Source: Planctomycetaceae bacterium (GTDB lineage Bacteria > Planctomycetota > Phycisphaerae > Phycisphaerales > SM1A02). From it: a DNA stretch of 8,997 nt. The position numbers and the translations under genes are program-made. Location: the NCBI GenBank assembly GCA_027488265.1, contig JAIYCA010000029.1, positions 1 through 8,997 of the forward strand. The letters run 5' to 3'. Below the pieces are notes generated by a model. That model did not search any database and was not told where the DNA came from. It saw only the letters and a program-made list of their open reading frames with translations. Below are positions 1 to 7,947 of this stretch, one piece after another; position 1 is the first letter of the stretch, and every line of letters starts with the position of its first letter.

Positions 1-88
1 ACCCCATTTGCGCATGCGACCTCACCCAATCTTTGAAGAAGGTGGTCGTGGGCGTTGGCACCTTTCCGTCATGGGTTAGACTCGATGC

Positions 89-3000
89 GTGCCATCCTCC
101 CGGACCCCGTTCGTACTCGCGGTGATCGTCGCAGCGGCGGCTGCAGGTTCGCTTCTTGTTGCTCGTCCTTCGAAACCCGAAGGCGACGTGAACAGCGAAC
201 GATCTGCATCCTCGCGCACCACTCGCGCAGCCAACTCGGACCGGCAGGGCGCACTTCTCAGCCAAGATGCACCGCGTGGGTCGTCCAGCCGAGAGGTGAC
301 GCCGATCACGCTCGCAGCCGATGCCGGGCCGATTCGGTACGGCCGCGACATTCGGCCGATCTTGTCGGATCGCTGTTTCCTCTGCCACGGTCCCGACCGC
401 GCGCACCAGCAGGCTGGTCTTCGCCTCGACAGCTTCGAAGAGGCAACGGCCGCTCGGAAGAACGGTGCCGCGATCGTTCCAGGTGACCCTGAAGCAAGCG
501 ACCTTTGGAAGCGCATCAACGATCACGACCCATCGCGCGTGATGCCGACACCCGAGAGCGGTAAGCGCGCGATCACAGAGAGCGAGAAGGCGCTGATTCG
601 TCGTTGGATCGAAGAAGGTGCGCCGTACGAGTCTCACTGGGCCTTCACGCCGCCCAAATCGCCCGCGTTGCCCGAAGTCGGCAAAACGACTGGGGACTCA
701 TGGGCGCGCGGCGACATCGATCGCTTCGTGCTCGCGCGCTTGGAGCAGGTGCGCGTCGAACCGAGTCCGGAAGCCGCGCCTGAAGACCTCGTGCGCCGCG
801 TCTACCTCGATCTCACGGGTCTGCCGCCAACGCCGAGCGAAACCGACGCCTACATCGCCGACACGCGCGCGGACCGCTACGAACGGCTTGTGGATCGCCT
901 CTTTACCGAAGAGCCGTACGCAACGCGCACTGCGGAGCGCCTCTCCGTGCCGTGGCTCGACATCGCGCGCTACGCCGACACGTCGGGCATTCACATGGAT
1001 GCGGGTCGCCAAATGTGGCTCTGGCGCGATTGGGTGATCCAAGCCTTCCGCGAAAACAAGCCCTACGACCAATTCATCGTCGAGCAACTCGCGGGCGACC
1101 TGATTCCAAACGCAACGACTGATCAAGTCATCGCGAGCGGGTTCAATCGCGCGCACGTGACCACCGACGAAGGCGGCGCGATCAACGAGGAGTACCTCCT
1201 TGAGTACGCGTCCGATCGCGTGAATACGACCGGTTCGGCGTTCCTCGGCCTTTCGGTCGGCTGCGCGCGTTGCCACGATCACAAGTTCGATCCGATCACG
1301 ACGGAAGATTTCTACTCGCTGATCGCGTTCTTCAACTCGAACGAAGAGCCAGGGATCTACTCGCAAGCGCCCGATCCAAATCGCGCGTTCGAACCCTACA
1401 TCGAAGTGCCGCGCAAGGACACGGAATCACGCCTCTCGATCCTCGCGGAAGCGGAGAAAGTCGCGCGCGAACAGCAAACGCGGGCAGGCGAAACCGAGCG
1501 CGCAGAACTCGACGCGTTCGTCGCGGGCGTCCGCGCTGGCTTTGCGGCGATGCCCGCCACGGTCACGGAGGCGAAGAGCGCACAAGGTGCAACGCTCACG
1601 GCGCAGCCCGATGGCTCGGTGCTTGCAAGCGGCACGAATCCCGCCGACGACGTCCACACGATCGTCCTGCGCACCGACGCCACCGATTTACGCGTACTCC
1701 TCTTCGAAGCGCTCACTGATCCGTCGCTCGCAGGTGGCCGTGTCGGTCGCGCGGAGAATGGCAACGCTGTCCTCGACCACATTGCGGTCGAAGCGATTTC
1801 GGTCGCCGATCCGTCGCGTCGCGAGCCGGTCGAACTCGTATGGGCGTGGGCCGATTACGAGCAAGAAAACGGCGACTATCGCGTCGTCAACGCGCTCTCG
1901 AAGAACGAGGGTCGTCAGTGGGCCGTGCGCGGCCACGAGGTTGGTGGCCAGCGCACCGCGCTCTTTGCCGCGGCGAAGGCCTTCGGCTTCGAAGGCGGCA
2001 CTGAACTCCGAGTCACACTCAGCTATCAATCACCGTACGCGCGTCACATCTTTGGCCGCGTACGCATGACGCCGATGCAGGCGTCGAGCGAGTCACTCGC
2101 GCGGCTCCCCGACGCACGCAGCGGTTGGTACATCGCGGGTCCGTTCTTCGGCGAACCCGCGGCGGCGTACGACATGACGTACGGCCCCGAGAAGAGTGCG
2201 CAGTTTGATCGTCGTGCGCGCTTCAAGTTGAAGGACCAAGAAGACGGTTGGCGTTACGCGCCCGGCGTGGTCGAAGCATCGCCCGTTGGGCTCGCTGCGT
2301 CGGTTGGTGCCGAGTACGTCGCGCGACAGATCTACTCGCCCACGGCGCGCAAACTCGATCTTTCGCTCGGCTCCGACGACGGTTTGCAGGTCTATCTCAA
2401 CGGCAAGTTGGTGCACGAGGCACGCACCGCCCGCGCGGTCGCGCCCGATCAAGAGCGCATCTCGATTGATCTTGTTCCCGGCGAGAATTTCCTCGTTTGT
2501 AAGGTCGTGAATACGGGCGGGCAGGCGGGCTTCTACCACCGCGCCGATCGCGCCGCAGACGTCTTTGCGCCAGAAATGCTCGCGCTTGTTGCAGGCGAAG
2601 GTCGCGTCCGCGCAGAAGCAAGCGACGCTGCACGCAACGCATGGCGCGTGCGCTTCTCCCCAACCTACATCGCGGCGCAAGGCGAGATCGATCGCATCGA
2701 GGGCGAGCGGCGAAAGCTTCTCGAAGGCACCCCGCGCACGATGGTCATGAAGGAGATGGCGACGCCGCGCGACACCTACGTCCACATGCGCGGCGCGTAC
2801 GACCAACCCGACATGAATCGCCGCGTCGAACGCGCGGTGCCCGCCGTGCTCGGCACACTTGGCGCCGACATGCCGAAGTCGCGCCTTGGTCTCGCGCAAT
2901 GGATGGTGTCGGATGCGAATCCGCTCACCGCGCGCGTGATCGTGAATCGCGCGTGGGAACAGCTCTTCGGCGCGGGCATCGTCCGTACGAGCGACGATTT

Positions 3001-3826
3001 CGGCCTGCAAGGCGAGTGGCCGACGCACCCAGAACTCCTTGATTATCTCGCGGTTTCCTTCCGCGACGGCGGTTGGGATTACCACAAGTTGCTTCGTGAC
3101 ATCGTGACGAGCGCGACGTATCGCCAGAGTTCGCGCGTACGTCCCGAGATCGCGGCGGCCGACCCAGGGAACCGCCTGCTCACGTACTTCCCGCGTCAAC
3201 GTCTTGCCGCCGAACAGATTCGCGATTCGGCGCTCTACGTCGCGGGGCTTCTCAAAGAAAGCGCCGGCGGCGCGAGCGTGAAGCCGTATCAACCCGACGG
3301 TTTGTGGCAAGAAGTTGCCATGCTCCAATCGAACACGCGCGTCTACGAACAGGGGATGGGCGACGACATCTGGCGGCGCAGCATGTACACCTATTGGAAG
3401 CGCGCGGCGCCGCCGCCAACGATGCTGACGCTCGACGCGCCGACGCGCGAGTTCTGCACGACGAAACGTCTCGTGACGAACACGCCGCTGCAAGCACTCG
3501 TCTTGTGGAACGACCCGCAATTCGTCGAGGCTGCGCGCGCAACTGCCGAGCGCACCTTGCGTGAAGCGAACGACGACACGGAGCGCTTGGCGCTTCTCTT
3601 CCGACGCGCCACGGGTACGCAACCAAGCGACGCGGCACTCGCGCGTATGGCCGCAACGCTCGAAGAGAATCGTCGTCGATACGTCGCCGCGCCCGACGCG
3701 GCAGCGCAGTTGCTTGCGGTTGGCGCCGCACCACAAACGACCGAATTCCCCGCGTCCGAAGTCGCGGCGTGGACATTGCTCGCGAACGCCGTGCTGTCGA
3801 GCGACGCGATGATTGTGAAGGATTGA
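89..3826 (+). CDS. Secreted PSCyt1-DUF1549-DUF1553 multidomain cytochrome c-like protein
   Basis: Encodes 1245 residues. An N-terminal hydrophobic stretch (about residues 7-25, after one Arg) suggests Sec export or a membrane anchor; a low-complexity linker follows to about 80. The planctomycete cytochrome C domain (PSCyt1, about 83-185) has a CFLCH heme site at 96-100, and Met152 in a VMPTP context is a possible distal heme ligand. DUF1549 (about 205-420) ends with a second CxxCH, CARCH at 392-396, followed by DHKFDPI. Two beta-rich modules follow: about 495-660 (jelly-roll-like, with an RAENGNAVL segment) and about 678-820 (PA14-like, with GSDDGLQVYLNGK). DUF1553 fills about 930-1240, with NPLTARVIVNRAWEQLFG and TNTPLQALVLWNDPQF. 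GTG at 89 is the earliest start in frame because TAG at 77-79 closes the frame upstream; the Shine-Dalgarno is weak. Heme binding and envelope location are inferred from the family; the substrate is unknown. It probably works with the DUF1501 protein encoded 48 bases downstream. Confidence 0.93.
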   Translation: MPSSRTPFVLAVIVAAAAAGSLLVARPSKPEGDVNSERSASSRTTRAANSDRQGALLSQDAPRGSSSREVTPITLAADAGPIRYGRDIRPILSDRCFLCHGPDRAHQQAGLRLDSFEEATAARKNGAAIVPGDPEASDLWKRINDHDPSRVMPTPESGKRAITESEKALIRRWIEEGAPYESHWAFTPPKSPALPEVGKTTGDSWARGDIDRFVLARLEQVRVEPSPEAAPEDLVRRVYLDLTGLPPTPSETDAYIADTRADRYERLVDRLFTEEPYATRTAERLSVPWLDIARYADTSGIHMDAGRQMWLWRDWVIQAFRENKPYDQFIVEQLAGDLIPNATTDQVIASGFNRAHVTTDEGGAINEEYLLEYASDRVNTTGSAFLGLSVGCARCHDHKFDPITTEDFYSLIAFFNSNEEPGIYSQAPDPNRAFEPYIEVPRKDTESRLSILAEAEKVAREQQTRAGETERAELDAFVAGVRAGFAAMPATVTEAKSAQGATLTAQPDGSVLASGTNPADDVHTIVLRTDATDLRVLLFEALTDPSLAGGRVGRAENGNAVLDHIAVEAISVADPSRREPVELVWAWADYEQENGDYRVVNALSKNEGRQWAVRGHEVGGQRTALFAAAKAFGFEGGTELRVTLSYQSPYARHIFGRVRMTPMQASSESLARLPDARSGWYIAGPFFGEPAAAYDMTYGPEKSAQFDRRARFKLKDQEDGWRYAPGVVEASPVGLAASVGAEYVARQIYSPTARKLDLSLGSDDGLQVYLNGKLVHEARTARAVAPDQERISIDLVPGENFLVCKVVNTGGQAGFYHRADRAADVFAPEMLALVAGEGRVRAEASDAARNAWRVRFSPTYIAAQGEIDRIEGERRKLLEGTPRTMVMKEMATPRDTYVHMRGAYDQPDMNRRVERAVPAVLGTLGADMPKSRLGLAQWMVSDANPLTARVIVNRAWEQLFGAGIVRTSDDFGLQGEWPTHPELLDYLAVSFRDGGWDYHKLLRDIVTSATYRQSSRVRPEIAAADPGNRLLTYFPRQRLAAEQIRDSALYVAGLLKESAGGASVKPYQPDGLWQEVAMLQSNTRVYEQGMGDDIWRRSMYTYWKRAAPPPTMLTLDAPTREFCTTKRLVTNTPLQALVLWNDPQFVEAARATAERTLREANDDTERLALLFRRATGTQPSDAALARMAATLEENRRRYVAAPDAAAQLLAVGAAPQTTEFPASEVAAWTLLANAVLSSDAMIVKD

Positions 3827-3840
3827 GGCGGAAGTCTGGC

Positions 3841-3860
3841 GTGGCGTCTTCGGGCGCCAT
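3841..3860 (+). promoter_or_regulatory. Intergenic UUCG-tetraloop hairpin ahead of the DUF1501 gene
   Basis: In the 48-base gap, GGCGTC (3843-3848) pairs with GGCGCC (3853-3858) across a TTCG loop; one pair is G-U. A T-A pair (3842/3859) and a G-U pair (3841/3860) extend the stem. The loop-closing C(UUCG)G arrangement is known to be exceptionally stable in RNA. It ends four bases before the GGGAG ribosome binding site and has no T tract after it, so it looks less like a terminator than like a transcript-processing, stability or translation-insulating element. That role is inference. Confidence 0.5.
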
Positions 3861-3863
3861 CTT

Positions 3864-3868
3864 GGGAG
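3864..3868 (+). promoter_or_regulatory. Ribosome binding site of the DUF1501 gene
   Basis: GGGAG lies six bases before ATG 3875. This is the clearest Shine-Dalgarno in the window. It supports that start over the in-frame ATG at 3935, which sits directly before the twin-arginine motif. Confidence 0.6.
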
Positions 3869-3874
3869 TCACCA

Positions 3875-5419
3875 ATGTCAAAGCCAAAGATCAGCGCAAC
3901 GCCCGCCGACGGACTCGAGGAATACCTCCTCAACATGACCCGTCGCCGATTCTTCGGAACGCTCGGTTCGAAGTTCACGTCGACACTCGGCGCGGGCCTC
4001 GGCGGAGTCGCGCTCGCGCAACTGCTCGCGGGCCGCGCGGCGAACGCCGCGGCGTCGCCATCGCCCTTGCTCGCCGCCGACGGTACGCCTGCAGGCGCGC
4101 CCGCGTTCATGCCTGGCCCACACTTCGCGCCGAAGGCGAAGCGCGTCATCTATCTCCACATGGAAGGTGCGCCGAGCCAGCTCGATCTCTACGACTACAA
4201 GCCCGATCTCGTGAAGCGTTTCAACGAGGATCTGCCAGACTCGATCCGAAACGGGCAACGCATCACCACGATGACCAGCGGTCAATCGCGCTTCCCAGTG
4301 GCACCAACGAAGTTCCGCTTCGATCGCTACGCCAACAACGAAGACGGCGTCTATCTCTCGGAACTCCTGCCGCACACCGGCGGCGTCGCCGGTGACATCT
4401 GCCTCATTCGCTCGATGCACACGCAGGCGATCAATCACGAGCCTGGCATCACGTTCTTCCAAACCGGTTCAGAGCAGCCAGGCCGCCCGAGTTTCGGCTC
4501 ATGGATGAGTTACGGCCTCGGCAGCATGAACGCGAATCTGCCGAGTTTCGTCGTGATGATCACGCAAGGAATCGGCAACATGCAGGCGCTGAGCGCGCGC
4601 TTCTGGGGCAGCGGCTTCTTGCCAAGCGAACACCAAGGTTGTCGTCTGCGCTCGGGCCGCGATCCGGTGCTCTATTTGCGCGACCCTGAGGGCGTCACGC
4701 GCGAAGATCGTCGTCGCATGCTCGATCTCGTCGGGCAACTCAACGAAGAGGAGTTCAACGAAAGCCTCGATCCCGAAGTGCGCGCGCGCATCGCGCAGCA
4801 CGAAATGGCCTATCGCATGCAGATGTCGGTGCCCGAACTCACCGACTTCTCTGACGAAGACGCCGCCACGCTCGAGATGTACGGACCAGACGTCCACAAG
4901 CCCGGCTCATTCGCGGCGAATTGCTTGCTCGCGCGGCGCCTCGCTGAGCGCGACGTGCGGTTCATTCAGTTGTACATGCGCGGTTGGGATCAACACGGCA
5001 ATCTTCCCGGCGAACTCAGTGCACAGGCGAAGGCCGTCGATCAGCCGCAGGCCGCGCTCATCAAAGATCTCAAGCGCCGTGGCTTGCTCGACGACACGCT
5101 CGTCTTGTGGGCTGGCGAATTCGGCCGCACGGTCTATTCGCAAGGTCAACTCTCGCGCGACAACTATGGCCGCGATCACCATCCGCGATCCTTCAGTGTG
5201 TGGGCCGCGGGCGGCGGCATCAAGCCGGGCATCACGTGGGGCAAGACCGACGATTACTCGTACAACATCGTCGAGAACCCGGTCGAAGTGCACGATCTGC
5301 ACGCGACGATGCTGCATCTCCTTGGTCTTGACCACAAGAAACTCGTCTATCGCGCGCAGGGCCGTGACTATCGCCTGACCGACGTGAAGGGCGAGTTGGT
5401 GCGCGGCATTCTTGCGTAA
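3875..5419 (+). CDS. Tat-exported DUF1501 family protein
   Basis: Encodes 514 residues, complete. The N-terminus carries a twin-arginine signal: TRRRFFG at 22-28, a glycine/alanine/leucine-rich stretch at about 37-52, and AxA-type cleavage options around 55-60. Such a signal implies export in folded form, often with a cofactor or metal. The mature part matches DUF1501, a family related to alkaline phosphatases and sulfatases. Visible family blocks are YLHMEGAPSQLDLYDYKP (93-110), GWDQHGN (370-376), GEFGRT (414-419), GRDHHP (432-437) and HDLHATMLHLLGLDH (473-487), ending with RDYRLTDVKG. The Asp and His residues in these blocks are candidate metal ligands, but I cannot assign them individually. 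It is adjacent to the DUF1549/DUF1553 gene, a pairing repeated many times in planctomycete genomes. A phosphoester or sulfate ester hydrolase role would fit the fold but is not demonstrated. Confidence 0.95.
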   Translation: MSKPKISATPADGLEEYLLNMTRRRFFGTLGSKFTSTLGAGLGGVALAQLLAGRAANAAASPSPLLAADGTPAGAPAFMPGPHFAPKAKRVIYLHMEGAPSQLDLYDYKPDLVKRFNEDLPDSIRNGQRITTMTSGQSRFPVAPTKFRFDRYANNEDGVYLSELLPHTGGVAGDICLIRSMHTQAINHEPGITFFQTGSEQPGRPSFGSWMSYGLGSMNANLPSFVVMITQGIGNMQALSARFWGSGFLPSEHQGCRLRSGRDPVLYLRDPEGVTREDRRRMLDLVGQLNEEEFNESLDPEVRARIAQHEMAYRMQMSVPELTDFSDEDAATLEMYGPDVHKPGSFAANCLLARRLAERDVRFIQLYMRGWDQHGNLPGELSAQAKAVDQPQAALIKDLKRRGLLDDTLVLWAGEFGRTVYSQGQLSRDNYGRDHHPRSFSVWAAGGGIKPGITWGKTDDYSYNIVENPVEVHDLHATMLHLLGLDHKKLVYRAQGRDYRLTDVKGELVRGILA

Positions 5420-5445
5420 CGAAAGCAGCGCATGCTGAAAATCTG

Positions 5446-5610
5446 ATGCTTGACGCGCTTTCGCTCATCGTGGACGGCCTCGCGAACCTTGCGAAGGGAC
5501 CGCGTTCGCCTCGTGAGGGAGTCGGGTGGGCGCGCGGCGTGTGGGTTGCGTTCTGCGCGCTCGTGGTTCTGGCCGGACTCGGGGCGCTTGTGTACAGCAT
5601 CCTCCGCTGA
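5446..5610 (+). CDS. Small single-span membrane protein, 54 residues
   Basis: ATG 5446 to TGA 5608-5610, starting 26 bases after the DUF1501 stop on the same strand. Residues 1-30 are amphipathic to polar, with LDALSLIVDGLANLAKG followed by a basic/proline patch. Residues about 31-51 form one hydrophobic span (GVWVAFCALVVLAGLGALVY), and the protein ends SILR. Third codon positions are mostly G or C, as in the neighbouring genes, and the span falls in only this frame, which supports real coding. There is no clear Shine-Dalgarno, but translational coupling to the gene before is possible. I do not recognise the family. It may be a membrane partner of the upstream pair or an unrelated small envelope protein. 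Confidence 0.6.
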   Translation: MLDALSLIVDGLANLAKGPRSPREGVGWARGVWVAFCALVVLAGLGALVYSILR

Positions 5611-5710
5611 CGTCTCACACGACGCGTGACGTCTGAGCGAACGCCATGCACGCATGAAGCGACACGTCCGCGCACATCGTCGCGTGCTTATCGCAGCGCT
5701 GTCGAGGCAC

Positions 5711-5735
5711 AGTCGCGCCGCAGTCGGGCGCGACT
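5711..5735 (-). terminator. Candidate thrS terminator hairpin
   Basis: AGTCGCGCC (5711-5719) and GGCGCGACT (5727-5735) form a perfect 9-bp GC-rich stem with a 7-base loop. It starts 13 bases past the thrS stop codon, in the convergent gap between thrS and the left cluster. Neither side has a T tract, so it is not a canonical intrinsic terminator. Being symmetrical, it could also protect or end transcripts arriving from the left. Confidence 0.4.
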
Positions 5736-5748
5736 CCAACTCAGCCCG

Positions 5749-7938
5749 TCACTTCGTCAACGCAGCCTGCACTGTGCCGGGTGCCCCCGACAAGAGTCGC
5801 GCGTCGATTTCCGCAGCGATTCCCGAGACAAACGCATCGAACGGCATTTCGCCGAGGTTGGCCTCGACTCCACGCGCACGGACGCTGACAACACGATTCT
5901 CCGCGTCGCGCGGTCCGACGACCGCCATGTACGGAATCTTCTCTTCGGCCGCGACCTTGATCTTCGCCTGCACGCGGTCGTTGCCGTGGTCGACGCTCGC
6001 ACGAACGCCGCGCGCCTTCAGCGCCGCTACGAGTTCGTCCGCGTACGCCGCGCTCTTCTCGGAGATTGGCAGCACGCGCACCTGCTCTGGGCTCAGCCAG
6101 CAGGGGAACGCGCCCGCGAAGTGCTCGATCAGGACGCCGCCGAAGCGCTCCATCGAGCCAAACGGTGCGCGGTGGATCATCACCGGACGGTGCGGCTTGT
6201 TGTCCTGCCCCGTGTACGAGAGATCGAAGCGGACGGGCAGGTTGTAGTCGACCTGCACCGTGCCAAGTTGCCACGAGCGGCCGATGACGTCCTTCACAAC
6301 GAAGTCGATCTTTGGCCCGTAGAACGCGGCTTCGCCTGGTTCCTCGCTGAACGGCACACCGAGCGTCTTCGCCGCATCGCGGCACGCTTGCTCAGCCTTG
6401 TCCCAGTTTGCCGGGTCACCGACGTACTTCGTGCCGTCCGGATCACGCAAGCCAACGCGCACGCGGTATTCGTGCATGCCGAGCGTCGCGAAAATGATCT
6501 TGACGAGCGAAAGGCAACCGAGCACTTCTTCCGCGACTTGATCTTCGCGCACGAAGAGGTGCGCGTCATCTTGCGTGAAACCGCGGACGCGCGTCATGCC
6601 GTTGAGTTCGCCTGATTGCTCCCAACGATAGACCGTGCCGAATTCCGCGAGGCGCACTGGAAGATCGCGATAGCTGTGCGGTTCGCTCGCGAAAATCTTC
6701 GCGTGGTGCGGGCAATTCATCGGCTTCAGGAGGAAGCCGTTGATGAGTTTGTCCGCGTCCATCACGCGATCCTGCGCGATCACTTCGCGGCCGGTGCGTT
6801 CGTTGAGTTCGCGCGCGAACTGCGCGCTCACGCCATCGATCCGCGCAACGAGTTCGCCGCAGGAACAGCCCGAATCGCAGAGTTTCGTGAGGTCATCGCC
6901 CTCGACGATCGCGGGGAACTGCGACTCCTTGTAGTAGGGGAAGTGTCCGCTCGTCTTGTAGAGATCGAGTTTGCCGATGTGTGGCGTGTAGACCTGGTGG
7001 TAACCCTGCTTGCGGAGTTCGGTGCCGATGAAGTTCTGGAGTTCGTTGCGAACAATCGAGCCCTTCGGCGTCCAAAGGATGAGTCCCTGGCCGACCATTT
7101 CATCGATGTGGAAGAGCCGCAGTTGCTTGCCGAGCGTGCGGTGATCGCGGCGTCGCGCTTCTTCTTGGAGGCGCGCGTACTGCTCGAGTTCTTCCTTGGT
7201 CGCGAACGCGGTGCCGTAGACGCGCGTGAGTCGATCGAGTTTCTCGTCGCCCTTCCAGTAGCTCGATGCGAGCGACAGCACTTTGAACGCGCCGATCTTG
7301 CCCGTCGCCGGCACGTGCGGGCCGCGGCAGAGGTCTTCCCAGTTCTTGCCGGGTTCGCCGGTTGCGTACCACGAGAGTGACTTCGAGCCCGCTTCGACCG
7401 CGCGCTGCGCGTTGTCGAGTTTGAACTTCGAGCCTTCCTTCTCAAGCTTCGCGATGCCGTCAGCAATCGGCAGTTCGTAGCGCGTGAATGGGCGGTTTTC
7501 CGCGACGATCTTGGCCATTTCGGCTTCGACCTTCTCGAAGTCGTCGGCCGACATCACCTTCCCATCGGGGAAGAGCATGTCGTAGTAGAAGTTCGTTTCG
7601 AGCGGCGGGCCGTACACAAGTTGCACGCCTGGATAGAGCCGCTGAATCGCTTCAGCCATCACGTGCGCGCACGAGTGGCGGAGAAGGTAAAGCGCGTCCG
7701 GGCTCACCGTGCCGTCGCGGTTCTTCGCGGTCACGATCGCAAGCGACGAGTCGCTTTCGATCGGGTGCGCAAGGTCCACGAGTTCGCCGTCTTTCGCGAG
7801 GTTTGCGCCCGTCGTGCCGACGCGGCCACCGAGCGCGCTCTTCGCAAGACCTGCGCCGATCGAGGCGGCGACCTCGCCCACGGTGGGGGCGTTGGCGAAC
7901 TCTTTCACAGAACCGTCGGGAAGGGTGATACGAACCAT
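5749..7938 (-). CDS. thrS: Threonine--tRNA ligase
   Basis: Encodes 729 residues. It activates threonine with ATP and loads it onto tRNA-Thr in the cytoplasm; it also clears Ser-tRNA-Thr. Domains: TGS (about 1-70, beginning MVRITLPDGS); editing domain (about 80-235) with HSCAH (88-92) and C204/H208 in DLCRGPH; class II catalytic core (about 286-612); anticodon-binding domain (about 615-712). The catalytic zinc ligands are C409 (KPMNCP), H460 (TQDDAH) and H589 (MIHRA). Motif 2 (Arg438 in YRWEQSGEL) and motif 3 (GSMERFGG, Arg597) are intact. It is longer than the E. coli enzyme (642 residues), mainly from an insertion of about 50 residues at about 344-401 and a short one in TGS (about 41-50). 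The start at 7938 is set by homology of the TGS domain; the frame stays open upstream to 8457, but that part overlaps the divergent gene. No Shine-Dalgarno is seen. It appears monocistronic: no infC follows it here. Confidence 0.97.
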   Translation of the reverse strand: MVRITLPDGSVKEFANAPTVGEVAASIGAGLAKSALGGRVGTTGANLAKDGELVDLAHPIESDSSLAIVTAKNRDGTVSPDALYLLRHSCAHVMAEAIQRLYPGVQLVYGPPLETNFYYDMLFPDGKVMSADDFEKVEAEMAKIVAENRPFTRYELPIADGIAKLEKEGSKFKLDNAQRAVEAGSKSLSWYATGEPGKNWEDLCRGPHVPATGKIGAFKVLSLASSYWKGDEKLDRLTRVYGTAFATKEELEQYARLQEEARRRDHRTLGKQLRLFHIDEMVGQGLILWTPKGSIVRNELQNFIGTELRKQGYHQVYTPHIGKLDLYKTSGHFPYYKESQFPAIVEGDDLTKLCDSGCSCGELVARIDGVSAQFARELNERTGREVIAQDRVMDADKLINGFLLKPMNCPHHAKIFASEPHSYRDLPVRLAEFGTVYRWEQSGELNGMTRVRGFTQDDAHLFVREDQVAEEVLGCLSLVKIIFATLGMHEYRVRVGLRDPDGTKYVGDPANWDKAEQACRDAAKTLGVPFSEEPGEAAFYGPKIDFVVKDVIGRSWQLGTVQVDYNLPVRFDLSYTGQDNKPHRPVMIHRAPFGSMERFGGVLIEHFAGAFPCWLSPEQVRVLPISEKSAAYADELVAALKARGVRASVDHGNDRVQAKIKVAAEEKIPYMAVVGPRDAENRVVSVRARGVEANLGEMPFDAFVSGIAAEIDARLLSGAPGTVQAALTK

Positions 7939-7947
7939 GGGGCGGGG

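Noticed and set aside
1..125. Possible tail of an upstream gene: open frames ending at TAG 77-79 or TGA 123-125
   Set aside because: Both frames are short and unrecognisable. The one ending at 123-125 would overlap the signal peptide of the first gene, and the choice between them cannot be made from so little sequence.
2093..3736. 547-codon open frame on the - strand opposite the first gene
   Set aside because: It is codon-phase antisense to a well-supported protein. Codons whose complement would be a stop (TTA, CTA, TCA) are rare in this GC-rich gene, so the antisense frame stays open. The product is Arg/Ala/His-rich with no recognisable domain.
5432..5446. Four-codon ATG frame ending in TGA that overlaps the start of the small membrane protein
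   Set aside because: Too short to support as a leader peptide, with no ribosome binding site or regulatory codon pattern.
5609..5633. Hairpin GACGT...ACGTC with inner CACG/CGTG just after the 54-codon frame
   Set aside because: The stem is interrupted by a 4-base bulge, it starts inside the stop codon and has no T tract, so it is too weak to call a terminator.
5626..7380. Two consecutive long + strand frames (329 and 254 codons) opposite thrS
   Set aside because: Both are codon-phase mirror images of thrS, arising for the same composition reason. No domain, signal or ribosome binding site supports them.
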